DNA of 64,000 nucleotides. Source: Chitinophaga flava. Lineage in GTDB: Bacteria > Bacteroidota > Bacteroidia > Chitinophagales > Chitinophagaceae. Numbering within the stretch: the stretch's first letter is position 1; each line of letters starts with the position of its first letter. The stretch is from assembly GCF_003308995.1 (NCBI RefSeq), contig NZ_QFFJ01000002.1, positions 2,542,001 to 2,606,000 on the forward strand, written 5' to 3'. Made by a program: the position numbers and the translations under genes. The notes under the pieces are model-generated. The model had not been told where the DNA came from. It ran no database searches and saw only the letters and a program-made list of their open reading frames with translations. Of this stretch, positions 16,077 through 25,056 are shown one piece after another.

Positions 16077-18350
16077 TCAGAGTTTAGCTGTTTTCAGCCG
16101 GAGGCTGTTGGAAACAACGCTTACAGAACTTAAGGCCATGGCGGCACCTGCAATCATCGGGTCCAGGAGGAAACCGTAGGCTGGAAACAGGATACCTGCT
16201 GCCACCGGTATACCGATGATGTTGTAGATGAAGGCCCAGAACAGGTTCTGTTTGATAGTGCTGACTGTTTTGGAAGACAGTTTCAGCGCTTTGGGAATGC
16301 TGTTCAGATCGGAAGTGATCAGCGTCATTTTAGCCACGTCCATGGCGATGTCGGAGCCTTTGCCCATGGCGATGCTGACGTCTGCCTGTGCCAGTGCCTG
16401 GGAGTCGTTGATACCATCACCAACCATGGCTACTGTTTTACCTTCTTGCTGCAACTGTTTTACAAAGGTAGCTTTAAAAGAAGGCATTACTTCAGCGGTA
16501 TAGTGGGTGATGCCTACCTGTTTGGCCACAGCTGCTGCGGTTTGCTGGTTGTCGCCGGTGAGCATGTATACTGCGATGCCCTGGCGTTGTAATGCAGCGA
16601 TGGCGGTAGCAGAACTTTCTTTGATCCTGTCGGCGATGGCTACTACGGCAAGTATCTGTTTGCCTCTGGCGTAAAAGATCACGGTTTTAGCGGCTGCCTG
16701 CAGGTTGCTGGCGCTGGCCATAGACTGGCTGTCCAGTACTACACCGTTTTCTTCCAGCAGTTTTTTATTACCTGCCAGATAAGTCTGGCCTTCAAACACA
16801 CCTTTTACACCCTGACCGGTAACGCTTTCGAAAGAAGTCAGGTTAACCGGCTGAACGCCTTCCTGTTGCAGATGCTGAGCAATAGCGGCTGCCAGCGGGT
16901 GTTCTGACTGTTGTTCCAGAGAGAATAAAACAGACTGGACGAGGTTGTAGTCAGAATGATTGTCGTTGTACAAGAGGTCGGTCACTACTGGTTTACCTTC
17001 AGTGATGGTACCGGTTTTGTCGAGGATGATGGCGTTTACTTTATGTGCCAGTTCGAGGCTTTCAGCGTCTTTAATCAGAATATTGTTTTCGGCTCCTTTA
17101 CCTACGCCCACCATGATGGCGGTAGGAGTGGCGAGTCCGAGTGCACAGGGGCAGGCGATTACGAGTACAGTCACTGAGGTCAGCAGCGCATGTGTGAAGG
17201 CGTTTTCACCACCGGCAATGATCCAGGTAAGGAACGTAAGGATGGAGATACCGATGACTACGGGAACGAATATACCGGCAATTTTGTCGACCAGTTTTTG
17301 TACGGGTGCTTTACTGCCTTGTGCTTCCTGTACCATTTTGATGATATGTGCGAGCAGGGTATCAGCACCTACTTTGTCTGCTTTGAAGCGGAAGCTACCT
17401 TTCTGATTGATGGTGCCGGCAAAAACGCCTTCCCCTTCTTTTTTCAGTACAGGTACGGGTTCACCGGTGATCATGCTTTCATCTACATAAGAGTCGCCGG
17501 CAGTAACAGTACCATCTACAGGTATTTTTTCACCGGGTTTCACCAGCAGGATATCATTTACTTTTACAGTAGAGATGGGTACTTCCCGGGTGTTGCCGGA
17601 AGCGTCTACCAGCAGTACGGTTTTAGGTTGCAGACCTATTAATTTTTTTATAGCAGAAGAAGTATTGGATTTCGCTCTTTCTTCCAGCAGTTTGCCAAGA
17701 GAGATAAAAGCGATGACTACAGCGGCTGCTTCAAAATAAACGTGGGCATGCAGTCCGCGCTGGTGCCAGAATTCCGGATACAATGTGTTGAAGGCACTGA
17801 AAACCCAGGCGATACCGGTACTCAGGGCTACCAGCGTGTCCATGTTGGCTTTACCATGACGGGCCTGTTTCCAGGCGTTGACAAAGAAACTGCGACCCAG
17901 GTAAAACACCACTGGTGTGGCGAGTGCCATCATGATCCAGTTACCATAAGGCATGTCCATAAAAAACATACCGATGATCACGATAGGGAGGGAGAGCGCA
18001 GAAGCCCAGATGGTCCGTTGTTTTACTTCGTGGTAATGTTTCTGCTGAGCTGCTTCTTTTATTTCGTCCTGGTTTTCTTTTTCAATGACGATATCATAAC
18101 CGATAGATCTTACTGCATCGCGTAACTGTTCGGGTGTAACAGCGGCGGGGTTGTATTCTACCCAGGCGCTCTGGTTGGCGAAGTTTACGCCGGCGGCTTG
18201 TACGCCTTCTACGGAGCCGAGTGTTGACTCCACGCTGATGGCACAGGCGGCGCAGGTCATTTCAAGTACAGGAAAGGTTTCTTTGATCAGTCCTTTTTTA
18301 TGTTGCTGGCCGGTGGCCCTGGATGTATGATCGAGTGTTAAAGTGTTCAT
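16077..18350 (-). CDS. copA: Copper-translocating P1B-type ATPase CopA
   Basis: A 757-residue P1B-type ATPase that exports Cu(I) from the cytoplasm. One N-terminal HMA domain carries MTCAAC (Cys33, Cys36). Eight membrane segments follow, with the transport motif CPC at about residue 400 (IACPCALGLATPT), the phosphorylated Asp in DKTGTITEG near 444, the HP dipeptide (SEHPLAAAI) of the nucleotide domain, and the GDGINDSQAL hinge with a late Asn/Ser pair in MALSSVSVVSNSL. These residues fit subgroup IB-1 (Cu+). It is first in the run of copper genes downstream of an AraC-type regulator, with a good -7 box and a dyad just upstream. Confidence 0.95.
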   Translation of the reverse strand: MNTLTLDHTSRATGQQHKKGLIKETFPVLEMTCAACAISVESTLGSVEGVQAAGVNFANQSAWVEYNPAAVTPEQLRDAVRSIGYDIVIEKENQDEIKEAAQQKHYHEVKQRTIWASALSLPIVIIGMFFMDMPYGNWIMMALATPVVFYLGRSFFVNAWKQARHGKANMDTLVALSTGIAWVFSAFNTLYPEFWHQRGLHAHVYFEAAAVVIAFISLGKLLEERAKSNTSSAIKKLIGLQPKTVLLVDASGNTREVPISTVKVNDILLVKPGEKIPVDGTVTAGDSYVDESMITGEPVPVLKKEGEGVFAGTINQKGSFRFKADKVGADTLLAHIIKMVQEAQGSKAPVQKLVDKIAGIFVPVVIGISILTFLTWIIAGGENAFTHALLTSVTVLVIACPCALGLATPTAIMVGVGKGAENNILIKDAESLELAHKVNAIILDKTGTITEGKPVVTDLLYNDNHSDYNLVQSVLFSLEQQSEHPLAAAIAQHLQQEGVQPVNLTSFESVTGQGVKGVFEGQTYLAGNKKLLEENGVVLDSQSMASASNLQAAAKTVIFYARGKQILAVVAIADRIKESSATAIAALQRQGIAVYMLTGDNQQTAAAVAKQVGITHYTAEVMPSFKATFVKQLQQEGKTVAMVGDGINDSQALAQADVSIAMGKGSDIAMDVAKMTLITSDLNSIPKALKLSSKTVSTIKQNLFWAFIYNIIGIPVAAGILFPAYGFLLDPMIAGAAMALSSVSVVSNSLRLKTAKL

Positions 18351-18366
18351 AGTGGCTAATTTTTTA

Positions 18367-18389
18367 CAAAGCTACCGGTTACATACCGG
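18367..18389 (-). promoter_or_regulatory. copA promoter -7 box with adjacent dyad
   Basis: On the minus strand TAGCTTTG (18367-18374) matches the Bacteroidetes TAnnTTTG -7 box, about 16 bases before the copA start. Immediately upstream, CCGGT-N5-ACCGG (18375-18389) is a perfect dyad. No TTTG is seen at the -33 distance, which suits an activator-dependent promoter. The regulator is unknown; the AraC-type gene next door is the obvious candidate. Confidence 0.5.
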
Positions 18390-18427
18390 GGGAGTGTTAT
18401 ATGATTAAGGTTGAGTTGTATATAATT

Positions 18428-18829
18428 TTAAGATGGTTTGCCTGGCATATCTTTAATAGACAATCTGGACTTCCGGATTTCCTTGAAATAGCCCGTATTG
18501 AGGCCTGTATGGGCCTTAAAATGGGCCGCCATCTGCCGGGCATGCAGAAAGCCCAGTTTGGTGGCTATTTGTGGCAGGGTATCATTACTATATACCAGTA
18601 ATTCCTTTATTTTCTCAATTCGCAGGTTTTCTATATACTTTTCCAATGTAATGTTTTCCTTTGCCAGGAAGGTCTGGCAGAGAATGGAATAGTCGAGCTG
18701 CAGCGCTTGTGTCAGCTGTTGGGCCAGACTGAAATCTTTCGGAAAGGAAAAATCACCGGCATATATTGTTTCTGCCTGTTGTTTGATGGCCAGGGCAATG
18801 GCTTCAGGTGTGGGCGTAGTATGTTGCAT
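18428..18829 (-). CDS. Short AraC-family regulator (DNA-binding domain)
   Basis: A 133-residue protein whose last 90 residues form an AraC-type double helix-turn-helix: ITLEKYIENLRIEKIKELL, SNDTLPQIATKLGFLHARQMAAHFKAHTGLNTGYF. The PF-type signature at the second helix (GF-x-x-x-x-x-x-x-x-FK-x-x-x-G) is present. Only about 40 residues precede it, so there is no classical effector domain. Such short AraC proteins stand next to copper and HMA genes in several Bacteroidetes. It reads into copA, 77 bases away, and is the most likely local regulator. An effector cannot be named. Confidence 0.85.
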   Translation of the reverse strand: MQHTTPTPEAIALAIKQQAETIYAGDFSFPKDFSLAQQLTQALQLDYSILCQTFLAKENITLEKYIENLRIEKIKELLVYSNDTLPQIATKLGFLHARQMAAHFKAHTGLNTGYFKEIRKSRLSIKDMPGKPS

Positions 18830-18986
18830 GCTAAAATCAGTATTTGGATAGATAACAAAGGTGACTGATCAGCGGGAGGGAAGCGTTATACAATTATGAT
18901 AAACACTTATAAAATTTGGCAATAGTAATATTCCCCGTTGGGGTGAGCGGGGTATTGGCGGGCTATTTTGAGGGAAATGTTATCGG

Positions 18987-20294
18987 TCAGACTTTACCTG
19001 CTTTTACGAGTTCAAGGTGGATGGCTTCCTGCAGGTCATCTTCTGAAAGTTCAAGACGCTGGTCGCCAAAGAGTTTCAGGCAGCAGCGGAAAGCAATGCT
19101 GTTGATATTGGCGCCGGTTAGTTCGTGATGCCGGGAGATATGTTCCAGGGAGATGGATTCCGCCAGTTTTATTTTGTCGGGAAAGGCGCGGCTCCAGAGG
19201 AGGTATCTTTCGGAGGGCGCTGGAACAGGGAAGTGTAGGATATTTTGTAGCCGGTGGAGTAAAGTTTCATCTATGTTCTCTTTATAACGGGAAGACAGGA
19301 TGATGAGGCCTTTATAGGCTTCCATACGTTGAAGCAGATAGCTGGTTTCAACGGTGGCGTATCGGTCATGTGCATCTTTTATCGCTGTCTTTTTGCCTAA
19401 TAGGGTGTCGGCTTCATCAAAAAACAGGACCCAGTCTTTTTGTTCTGCCTTATCGAAGAGATAGTTTAGATTCTTTTCTGTTTCATCAATGTACCTGGAA
19501 ACGACCCTGGAGAGGTCTATCCGGAATACTTCCCGTTCGGTGTTTCGGCCGAGGAGGGCGGCAGCCATGGTTTTGCCGGTGCCTGCAGGGCCGTGGAACA
19601 GGGCGCGGTAGCCCGCTCTGTTTCCGGATTTCAGCTGCCATTCGGATTGCATGGTACTGGCATATTTTAGCCACTGTGTTATTTCCCGCACCTGCTGCAT
19701 GGTGTTGTTATTCAGAACGAGGTCATTCCATTCCTGGCCGGTGGAAATACGTTCAGCCATTCCCGTGGGAAGCCCGGAGCGTTGTTTATTGCCGGTCAGC
19801 CAGTGAATAATGGTTTCTTCCGACAGCAGCAGCCGTCCGGACATGGCCGGTGCTCCGGGAGGAACGGCTTCTATACGGAGAATACCCTGTCGGAAGATGC
19901 TGCCTTGTAGTAGCTTGTTTTGAATGGCTATTCTGGCATCTGTATCATTGCCGGCGAGGATAAACAACAGTGTCTCCCCGGTAGGCACTAAGCCTCTGTG
20001 GTAAAGGTTTTTTACGCCGCCAATGGGGATAAAGTCGCTGCCTTCCGGGATATATTCCCCGAGGATGTCTTCCAGAAAACCGGGTTGCAGATGCGGTACC
20101 AGTGCCAGCAACAGACCGATCTGTTCTTCTTTGCCTGGCTGGACTTCATCTATCCAGGTAGCAAAGGGAGAGCCATCCTGCAGCACAGGAGCATCGCCTG
20201 TTATGAGGTTGCTGGCATGGCCGAAGTGGACAGACAAGCGGGCGTTAATGAATGCCCGGAGGTAGTGCAGTGGTATGTGAAAAGAGGTCATCAT
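18987..20294 (-). CDS. AAA+ ATPase of the contractile-injection-system-associated type
   Basis: A 435-residue protein whose C-terminal half is an AAA+ module: Walker A GPAGTGKT (235-242), Walker B VLFFDEAD (289-296), and the DRYATVETSYLLQRMEAYKG segment typical of ATPases found with extracellular contractile injection systems (Afp15/Pvc15 type). The N-terminal 200 residues contain a divergent second AAA-like or winged-helix region, also usual for that group. Two catalytic positions look altered: the sensor-1 region reads ILSSR (332-336), where relatives have an Asn, and the arginine-finger region reads HRLQ (347-350) instead of RRFQ. No sheath, baseplate or tube gene is near, so it is an orphan here. 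It may act with a distant system or have another remodelling role. Confidence 0.75.
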   Translation of the reverse strand: MMTSFHIPLHYLRAFINARLSVHFGHASNLITGDAPVLQDGSPFATWIDEVQPGKEEQIGLLLALVPHLQPGFLEDILGEYIPEGSDFIPIGGVKNLYHRGLVPTGETLLFILAGNDTDARIAIQNKLLQGSIFRQGILRIEAVPPGAPAMSGRLLLSEETIIHWLTGNKQRSGLPTGMAERISTGQEWNDLVLNNNTMQQVREITQWLKYASTMQSEWQLKSGNRAGYRALFHGPAGTGKTMAAALLGRNTEREVFRIDLSRVVSRYIDETEKNLNYLFDKAEQKDWVLFFDEADTLLGKKTAIKDAHDRYATVETSYLLQRMEAYKGLIILSSRYKENIDETLLHRLQNILHFPVPAPSERYLLWSRAFPDKIKLAESISLEHISRHHELTGANINSIAFRCCLKLFGDQRLELSEDDLQEAIHLELVKAGKV

Positions 20295-21110
20295 ACGATA
20301 AAATAACAGGTGATATAGTTGCGCTTTTATTGGTTTTCCTGGTGCCGTGATTACCCGGCTGATAATAATACTCCTGTATTGGCATGATTAGGTTCGAACA
20401 CAACTGCGTCATGGTCTCTGTATGAATCTGTGAAACCGGGCGACAGGAGGAGAGGCTTTGATAACCGCCTGTCTGAAAATATCAGGATAGGTGCTGCTGC
20501 TGATCATGGTCAGCAGGTTGCCAAATACAAGTCTTCCATTGTGAGCAATTACCAGGAAGCTGCTGTGAGATTTCGTAGGTGCTTCGACGTTAGAAAGAAA
20601 TGTAAGCCCTACCCTGACGTTTGTATAGCTGAGACGACAAACCTGTTTTGAATATGTGCTGGCAACAGTAGTCTTCCCCGGTGGCTGGGGGAAAAACGTT
20701 GCTGCAACCTGGCGAACAAACCTGTGCCAGATAGTATGTAACATTGTTGTCAGCATATTTTTATTGATACCTGTATCCACAGCATGTACTTTGTCGTTAC
20801 AAAACAATGTTCCTATCGTTTGTCTGCGATATGGTTTGGTCAATCGTTTCAATACTCCTATCGATGCTGGTTGCAATAATGATATGGTGATGTTTTGTCA
20901 CAAAAACAATGTCTTATAGATGTATAACAATGATATGGTTTACATAAATGTTGTGTGAAAATATGTCTCTCTTCTGGTTTGTTGGGGGTATTCACTAATC
21001 TTAGAGATGCTGATAATAAAACTACCGGGCAAAATGTGTGGTTAAAATCCTGCAATTAAGGTAGACATTAATTTACTTACAGCCAAATTAATTTTGTGAT
21101 ACAACAAAGC
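20295..21110. other. Gene-poor stretch, possible decayed coding DNA
   Basis: No gene can be supported. The minus strand is open from 20876 to 20409 (155 codons) and the plus strand is open at 20430-20651 and 20656-20919, but none shows a recognisable motif, a signal peptide or clear start context. The DNA is mixed in composition and could be decayed coding sequence. It lies between the AAA+ ATPase start and the cytochrome operon terminator. Confidence 0.4.
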
Positions 21111-21143
21111 AAAAAGCTTCCCACAAACCGGGGAAGCTTTTTT
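21111..21143. terminator. Terminator downstream of the cytochrome gene (works in both directions)
   Basis: AAAAGCTTCC pairs with GGGAAGCTTTT-type sequence around a short loop, flanked by an A-run and a T-run, so it has the form of an intrinsic terminator on either strand. It lies 34 bases past the minus-strand cytochrome stop codon. Confidence 0.75.
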
Positions 21144-21176
21144 ATCGTGGGCATAGAATAGTGTCAGGAATCCGAA

Positions 21177-22181
21177 TCAGTATACGGCTTTTAAACATTT
21201 GTTTTCCCAGTAGCTGATGATGGGCTGGAATGGGCCATACTTGTGTTGCCGGGCAGAAAAGGTGTCCGCAAAAGGACCTTTGTCATAGTCGATCGCCTTT
21301 TCTTCCTTGTACGGATAATCGTAGTTTTTAACATCGGGGCGTGGGTGGATGCTGTCATCATTCACATAGGCCGCGATATCAAGTGCTTCTTCATCTGTCA
21401 GGAATGGTTTTTCCCATGTTGCTTTATCATAGGGCATATTGGCTTTCAGCCATTGTGCTTGTTTGATCACCCGGTGCATACTGGACCCTGGCTGATAACC
21501 GTACGGGCCCCACAGTGGCGGGTAAACGTAAGTCAGCCCCGAGGCTTGTCCTGCTCCTTCCGGACCATGACAGCGTGCACAATGCTGCTGGTACAACGCT
21601 TTACCTCTCTCCGGACTGGCGGCCACAGCAGGAAATGTGATGTCCAGGTTATGTCCTCCCTTATAGGAACGATCCTGTGTTACAAAACTGTTGATCCACC
21701 TGAAGTAAGACAGGAAAGCCACCATCTCTCTACTGTCCAGCGGCAGCGGTTTGCCGTTATGTGGCCTGGTAACGCAGTTGTTCACCCGCTCCGCCAGTGT
21801 TAGCACCTTGCCTTCCCTGGCACGGTACTGAGGGTACTGCGCATGTGATAACATCAGGTTAAATGAAAAGGGTTTCGTACCGGCGTCCTGGTGACAGTTG
21901 GTACAGTTCATCCGGTTGCCCAGGTATTTGCCGCTAACGCCTTCCGGACCTATGTAATAAGCGGTGTTCATCATCAGCGCCCGGCCATAACGCACCATCT
22001 CTCCATATTTGCCGGCCGGGATCGCATTGGTATCTGCCCGGGGTAACAATGGCTTGTCTGCCGGCATGGGCGCGAGTACACTGGCATTGCTGCCGTTGTT
22101 GCACGACCAGATAATGACAGCGGCAGCTGCTATGAGAAAAGCGCCTATACGGAGAGCGTTTGTTTTGATCATAAGTGGCAT
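21177..22181 (-). CDS. Dihaem c-type cytochrome, TsdA (thiosulfate dehydrogenase)-like
   Basis: About 334 residues from the ATG at 22181; an upstream TTG at 22202 abuts the previous stop and is less likely. The N terminus is a hydrophobic anchor ending IIWSC, possibly a lipobox. Two haem sites are present: CTNCH (about residues 93-97) and CARCH (about 201-205). Between them NNCVTRPHNGKPLP (Cys about 136) matches the NCxxRxxNG motif of TsdA, in which the Cys is an axial haem ligand in thiosulfate dehydrogenase / tetrathionate reductase. Here the usual RSMNG reads RPHNG. Periplasmic. It directly follows the arylsulfotransferase-like gene and is last in a SusCD operon. The family is fairly sure; the substrate is not. 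Confidence 0.75.
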   Translation of the reverse strand: MPLMIKTNALRIGAFLIAAAAVIIWSCNNGSNASVLAPMPADKPLLPRADTNAIPAGKYGEMVRYGRALMMNTAYYIGPEGVSGKYLGNRMNCTNCHQDAGTKPFSFNLMLSHAQYPQYRAREGKVLTLAERVNNCVTRPHNGKPLPLDSREMVAFLSYFRWINSFVTQDRSYKGGHNLDITFPAVAASPERGKALYQQHCARCHGPEGAGQASGLTYVYPPLWGPYGYQPGSSMHRVIKQAQWLKANMPYDKATWEKPFLTDEEALDIAAYVNDDSIHPRPDVKNYDYPYKEEKAIDYDKGPFADTFSARQHKYGPFQPIISYWENKCLKAVY

Positions 22182-22202
22182 TTTAAAGTGTCGTGTTGAC
22201 AA

Positions 22203-23333
22203 TCAATTACGGAAGGTGTAGGGAAGTAAGGCTGATGCGGAAATAAACTCCGCGCGATAAGGAATGAAAGTGCAGCGCAAAGTCCACAGCGGCTGACCCT
22301 TACGGTCCGTAAGTATCACGGTATTGCGCCGGGAGCAGCAATGAAGCACATGGTCATGATCTACCAGATAAGCACTGCCCATGCGTTCATTAAAAAGGTA
22401 CGCGGGAAGAACGGCCTGCATCGTAACACTGGCCTGTCTGCTGCTATCATTGAGCCGGAAAGCCAGTGCTTGTGATTGCTGGTGGGAAGGGCCGTTGTCA
22501 AACAACATCAGGTCATTCTCGGAGTTGACATGCACAGCATGCCCCATATCAAAAGCAGCAGTAGCGGGAATCGTAAAGTCTCCGCCTTTACCAAATTTCC
22601 ACATCACCTTACCGGTGCTGGCATTCAGCTTCCATATCTGACCATTGTTGTAAAAAGAGATAAGGTAGTTGCTATCTTTATCAAAACTCAGACTGTTGGC
22701 ATGCATCCAGTCGCGCCGGGTGCGAAGGATAGCTGTATCGGCGGTAGGTTCCAGCTCGTCAAATACAGTCCACTGCCAGAGCTGGTGCCCCTGGCGGTCC
22801 ATCACCACAATGCCATCACTTTTTACGGTATCCTGTTCACTGCCTCCCTGTAAAGAAAGGTCCATGATTTTCTCTACGCTGGTCAAGGCTACGATATTGC
22901 CGCCGGCGGTCCGTAATACTTCATGATGTACATCACTGGTAAAATCCTGCTGCCCTTTCTGTAGATGCAGCAGCGTATCGCCACGGAGGCCTATTTCCAG
23001 GATCTCGTTACCATAGCTGGTAGGATATTCCTTGCCGCCAAGTATACAAAGGATGGTTTGCTGTGCAGTGAAATGAGCTGTTTTAAATCCGGTACCTTTT
23101 ACCTGATGGTACCATACTATTTTGCCATCACTGTTGACAAGGTATATCATGCCGGGTTCATCACGCTGGTTAAGTAGCAGGTACCCATTGCGGAAGCTGG
23201 CTGGCAGTTCACCGGCCTGATTACTTGCTTTCAGCTGGTCCTGCAACGCAGGCGGGACATCCATTTTAATCTGTATGGTGTGGGCAGTACATCCGCTGAC
23301 GATCAGCAGCAGGAATAGCAGTAGTCTTTGCAT
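22203..23333 (-). CDS. Arylsulfotransferase (ASST)-like lipoprotein
   Basis: A 376-residue beta-propeller with a lipoprotein signal (LLLIVSGC, Cys15). Segments typical of the ASST family are visible: NGYLLLNQRDEPGMIYLVNSDGKIVWYH, SDVHHEVLRTAGGNIVAL, RDWMHANSLSFDKDSNYLIS and DMGHAVHVNSENDLMLFDNG. The conserved His residues in DVHHEV, DWMHAN and DMGHAV correspond to the active-site His set of the family. Known members move sulfuryl groups between phenolic acceptors in the periplasm, without PAPS. It lies 60 bases after SusD, behind an intercistronic hairpin, and reads into the TsdA-like cytochrome. A role on an imported sulfated aromatic compound is inference. Confidence 0.8.
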   Translation of the reverse strand: MQRLLLFLLLIVSGCTAHTIQIKMDVPPALQDQLKASNQAGELPASFRNGYLLLNQRDEPGMIYLVNSDGKIVWYHQVKGTGFKTAHFTAQQTILCILGGKEYPTSYGNEILEIGLRGDTLLHLQKGQQDFTSDVHHEVLRTAGGNIVALTSVEKIMDLSLQGGSEQDTVKSDGIVVMDRQGHQLWQWTVFDELEPTADTAILRTRRDWMHANSLSFDKDSNYLISFYNNGQIWKLNASTGKVMWKFGKGGDFTIPATAAFDMGHAVHVNSENDLMLFDNGPSHQQSQALAFRLNDSSRQASVTMQAVLPAYLFNERMGSAYLVDHDHVLHCCSRRNTVILTDRKGQPLWTLRCTFIPYRAEFISASALLPYTFRN

Positions 23334-23349
23334 CGATGGAATATTAATG

Positions 23350-23380
23350 CAAAGTATGGAGCACCAGGCTCCATACTTTG
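23350..23380 (-). other. Intercistronic hairpin downstream of SusD
   Basis: CAAAGTATGGAGC pairs perfectly with GCTCCATACTTTG (13-base stem, 5-base loop). It lies between the SusD stop and the ASST-like start. The minus strand lacks a T-run after it, so it more likely stabilises the SusCD mRNA or partly attenuates read-through than ends transcription. Confidence 0.6.
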
Positions 23381-23392
23381 AAGGTGGGCATA

Positions 23393-25033
23393 TTATTTCC
23401 AGAGGTCGTTCTGTGTGGCTTTGGGATTGGAATTCAGCTCCCTGGCCGGTATCGGAAACACGTAGTGTCTGGCCTTAAAGGTGTTGGCTCCCTGTTTGCC
23501 TCTGGTCTGGAAGAGTGCTCCCAACTGTGCGGCAGACTTATTCCATCTTCTGAGATCGTATATCCTGTTTTGTTCGAAAAACAGTTCCAGCAGTTTCTGG
23601 TGGTCTATCTCAGCCATCAGCTGGTCGGTGCCGGGCAGGTCTGCAGCAGTTTTGGCGGAGAGGCCCGCACGGGTACGTATCTGGTTGATATCTACCAATG
23701 CCACATCCGGATGGCCATTACGGGCAGCCGCTTCGGCACGCATCAGCAGTACTTCTGCAAAACGTATTACCCGGTAGTTGGCGGTAGAAGGGGTAGCGCC
23801 CCAGTAGTTGTCGGCATCGGCCACATTACGCCAGGCGCCGGTGTATTTTTTTATCAGGAAACGGCCATTAGTCGCAGTATCCAGCTTAGTATCGGAACCG
23901 AGTCTGTCTATTTTCTTCTGTGCTGATTTCCAGAGCTCATCAAACGTTTTGCCGTTATAGAAGGTGGTATCTGTTTCACCAAGTCTGCTATGCTGCCACA
24001 TCAGGGAAGCATACATTCTTTTGTCGAATTTGGTGTCAGATCCCGCGGGGCGTGGTTCCTGGAGAAACTGTGTCACGAGGTAATTGGAAGGAACATATTT
24101 AAACCATCCGCCGCCGGCCGGAGGGCCGATGAACTGAGGCAGGTAGTTGTACATCGGTGAGTTGGTAGTTTCTGCGCCCCATGGCCCGTAAGGATCGCCC
24201 AGCGGTGCACATACCCATTCAAAGATGGATTCCTTGTTGAACTCATTAAGGTCGGTGAAGTTGTCTTCGTAGTTATCTACCAGTCCATAGTTAAAGGGAG
24301 CTTTGGTCAGCAGAGAGAGTGTGCTTTCTGCCAGCGGGTAGTTTTCCATGAACAGGTAACTCTTGCCCAGAAAGGCGATGGCGGCTCCGCTGGTGGCTCT
24401 TCCCATTTCCTTGGGTGTACGGATCACCGGCAGCTTGTCTTTAGCAACAGAGAGATCACTGATCACCTGCTGCCATACTTCTTCCTTAGAGCTGCAGGGA
24501 GCTGCATAGGTGCTGGTAGTTTCTACCGGTGCGGTTCTGATGGGCACAGCACCCCAGTTGGAGGCCAGAATAAAGTAGGAGATACCACGCAGGAACCTGG
24601 CTTCTGCAATATAGATATCCTTTTTGGCTGCATCTATAGGTACCTGGTCTATCCGGGCCAGTATAAGGTTGGCACGGTGAATACACTGATAGGTTTTGTC
24701 GAAGATGTCTGCCGCATCAGCATTGTTTTCATCATTGGTATAGGATGCGATCGCCCAGGTAGGCGCTTCTTCACCGGGGATGGTAAACACATCATCGCCC
24801 ATGGCATTGATGTCCTGTATGCCGGTAAAAGCGCCCCAGTAGCCGTACAGCGGCAGCCGTAGCGGACTGTAAGTGGCTGCCAGTGCCATACTCAGACTGT
24901 TTTCATCTTTCCAGAAATTGGTTTCTGTGATTTTATTGGGATCGTTTTGTGTGAGGAAGTCGCGTTCATTGCAACTGCCGGCGAGCGCCATCAGCAAGGT
25001 AAGCGCCCCGATATATTTAAATGATTTTTTCAT
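23393..25033 (-). CDS. SusD/RagB-family outer-membrane lipoprotein
   Basis: A 546-residue lipoprotein with the signal LLMALAGSC (Cys21), followed by a short acidic tether. It has the SusD fold signatures: ITETNFWKDENSLSMAL near the start, AEARFLRGISYFILASNWGAVPI, GRATSGAAIAFLGKSYLF, VIRFAEVLLMRAEAAARNG and, at the end, LLELFFEQNRIYDLRRWNKSA with FPIPARELNSNP. SusD proteins bind substrate at the cell surface and close over the SusC channel. It lies 23 bases after its SusC partner. The ligand is unknown; downstream genes for an arylsulfotransferase-like protein and a TsdA-like cytochrome hint at a sulfur-containing substrate. Confidence 0.95.
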   Translation of the reverse strand: MKKSFKYIGALTLLMALAGSCNERDFLTQNDPNKITETNFWKDENSLSMALAATYSPLRLPLYGYWGAFTGIQDINAMGDDVFTIPGEEAPTWAIASYTNDENNADAADIFDKTYQCIHRANLILARIDQVPIDAAKKDIYIAEARFLRGISYFILASNWGAVPIRTAPVETTSTYAAPCSSKEEVWQQVISDLSVAKDKLPVIRTPKEMGRATSGAAIAFLGKSYLFMENYPLAESTLSLLTKAPFNYGLVDNYEDNFTDLNEFNKESIFEWVCAPLGDPYGPWGAETTNSPMYNYLPQFIGPPAGGGWFKYVPSNYLVTQFLQEPRPAGSDTKFDKRMYASLMWQHSRLGETDTTFYNGKTFDELWKSAQKKIDRLGSDTKLDTATNGRFLIKKYTGAWRNVADADNYWGATPSTANYRVIRFAEVLLMRAEAAARNGHPDVALVDINQIRTRAGLSAKTAADLPGTDQLMAEIDHQKLLELFFEQNRIYDLRRWNKSAAQLGALFQTRGKQGANTFKARHYVFPIPARELNSNPKATQNDLWK

Positions 25034-25056
25034 TGTGCAACATTGTTTTTGGATGG

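Noticed and set aside
20409..20876. 155-codon minus-strand open frame in the gap after the AAA+ ATPase
   Set aside because: No motif, signal or start context, and overlapping plus-strand frames are equally open; kept only as a possible relic within the gap entry.
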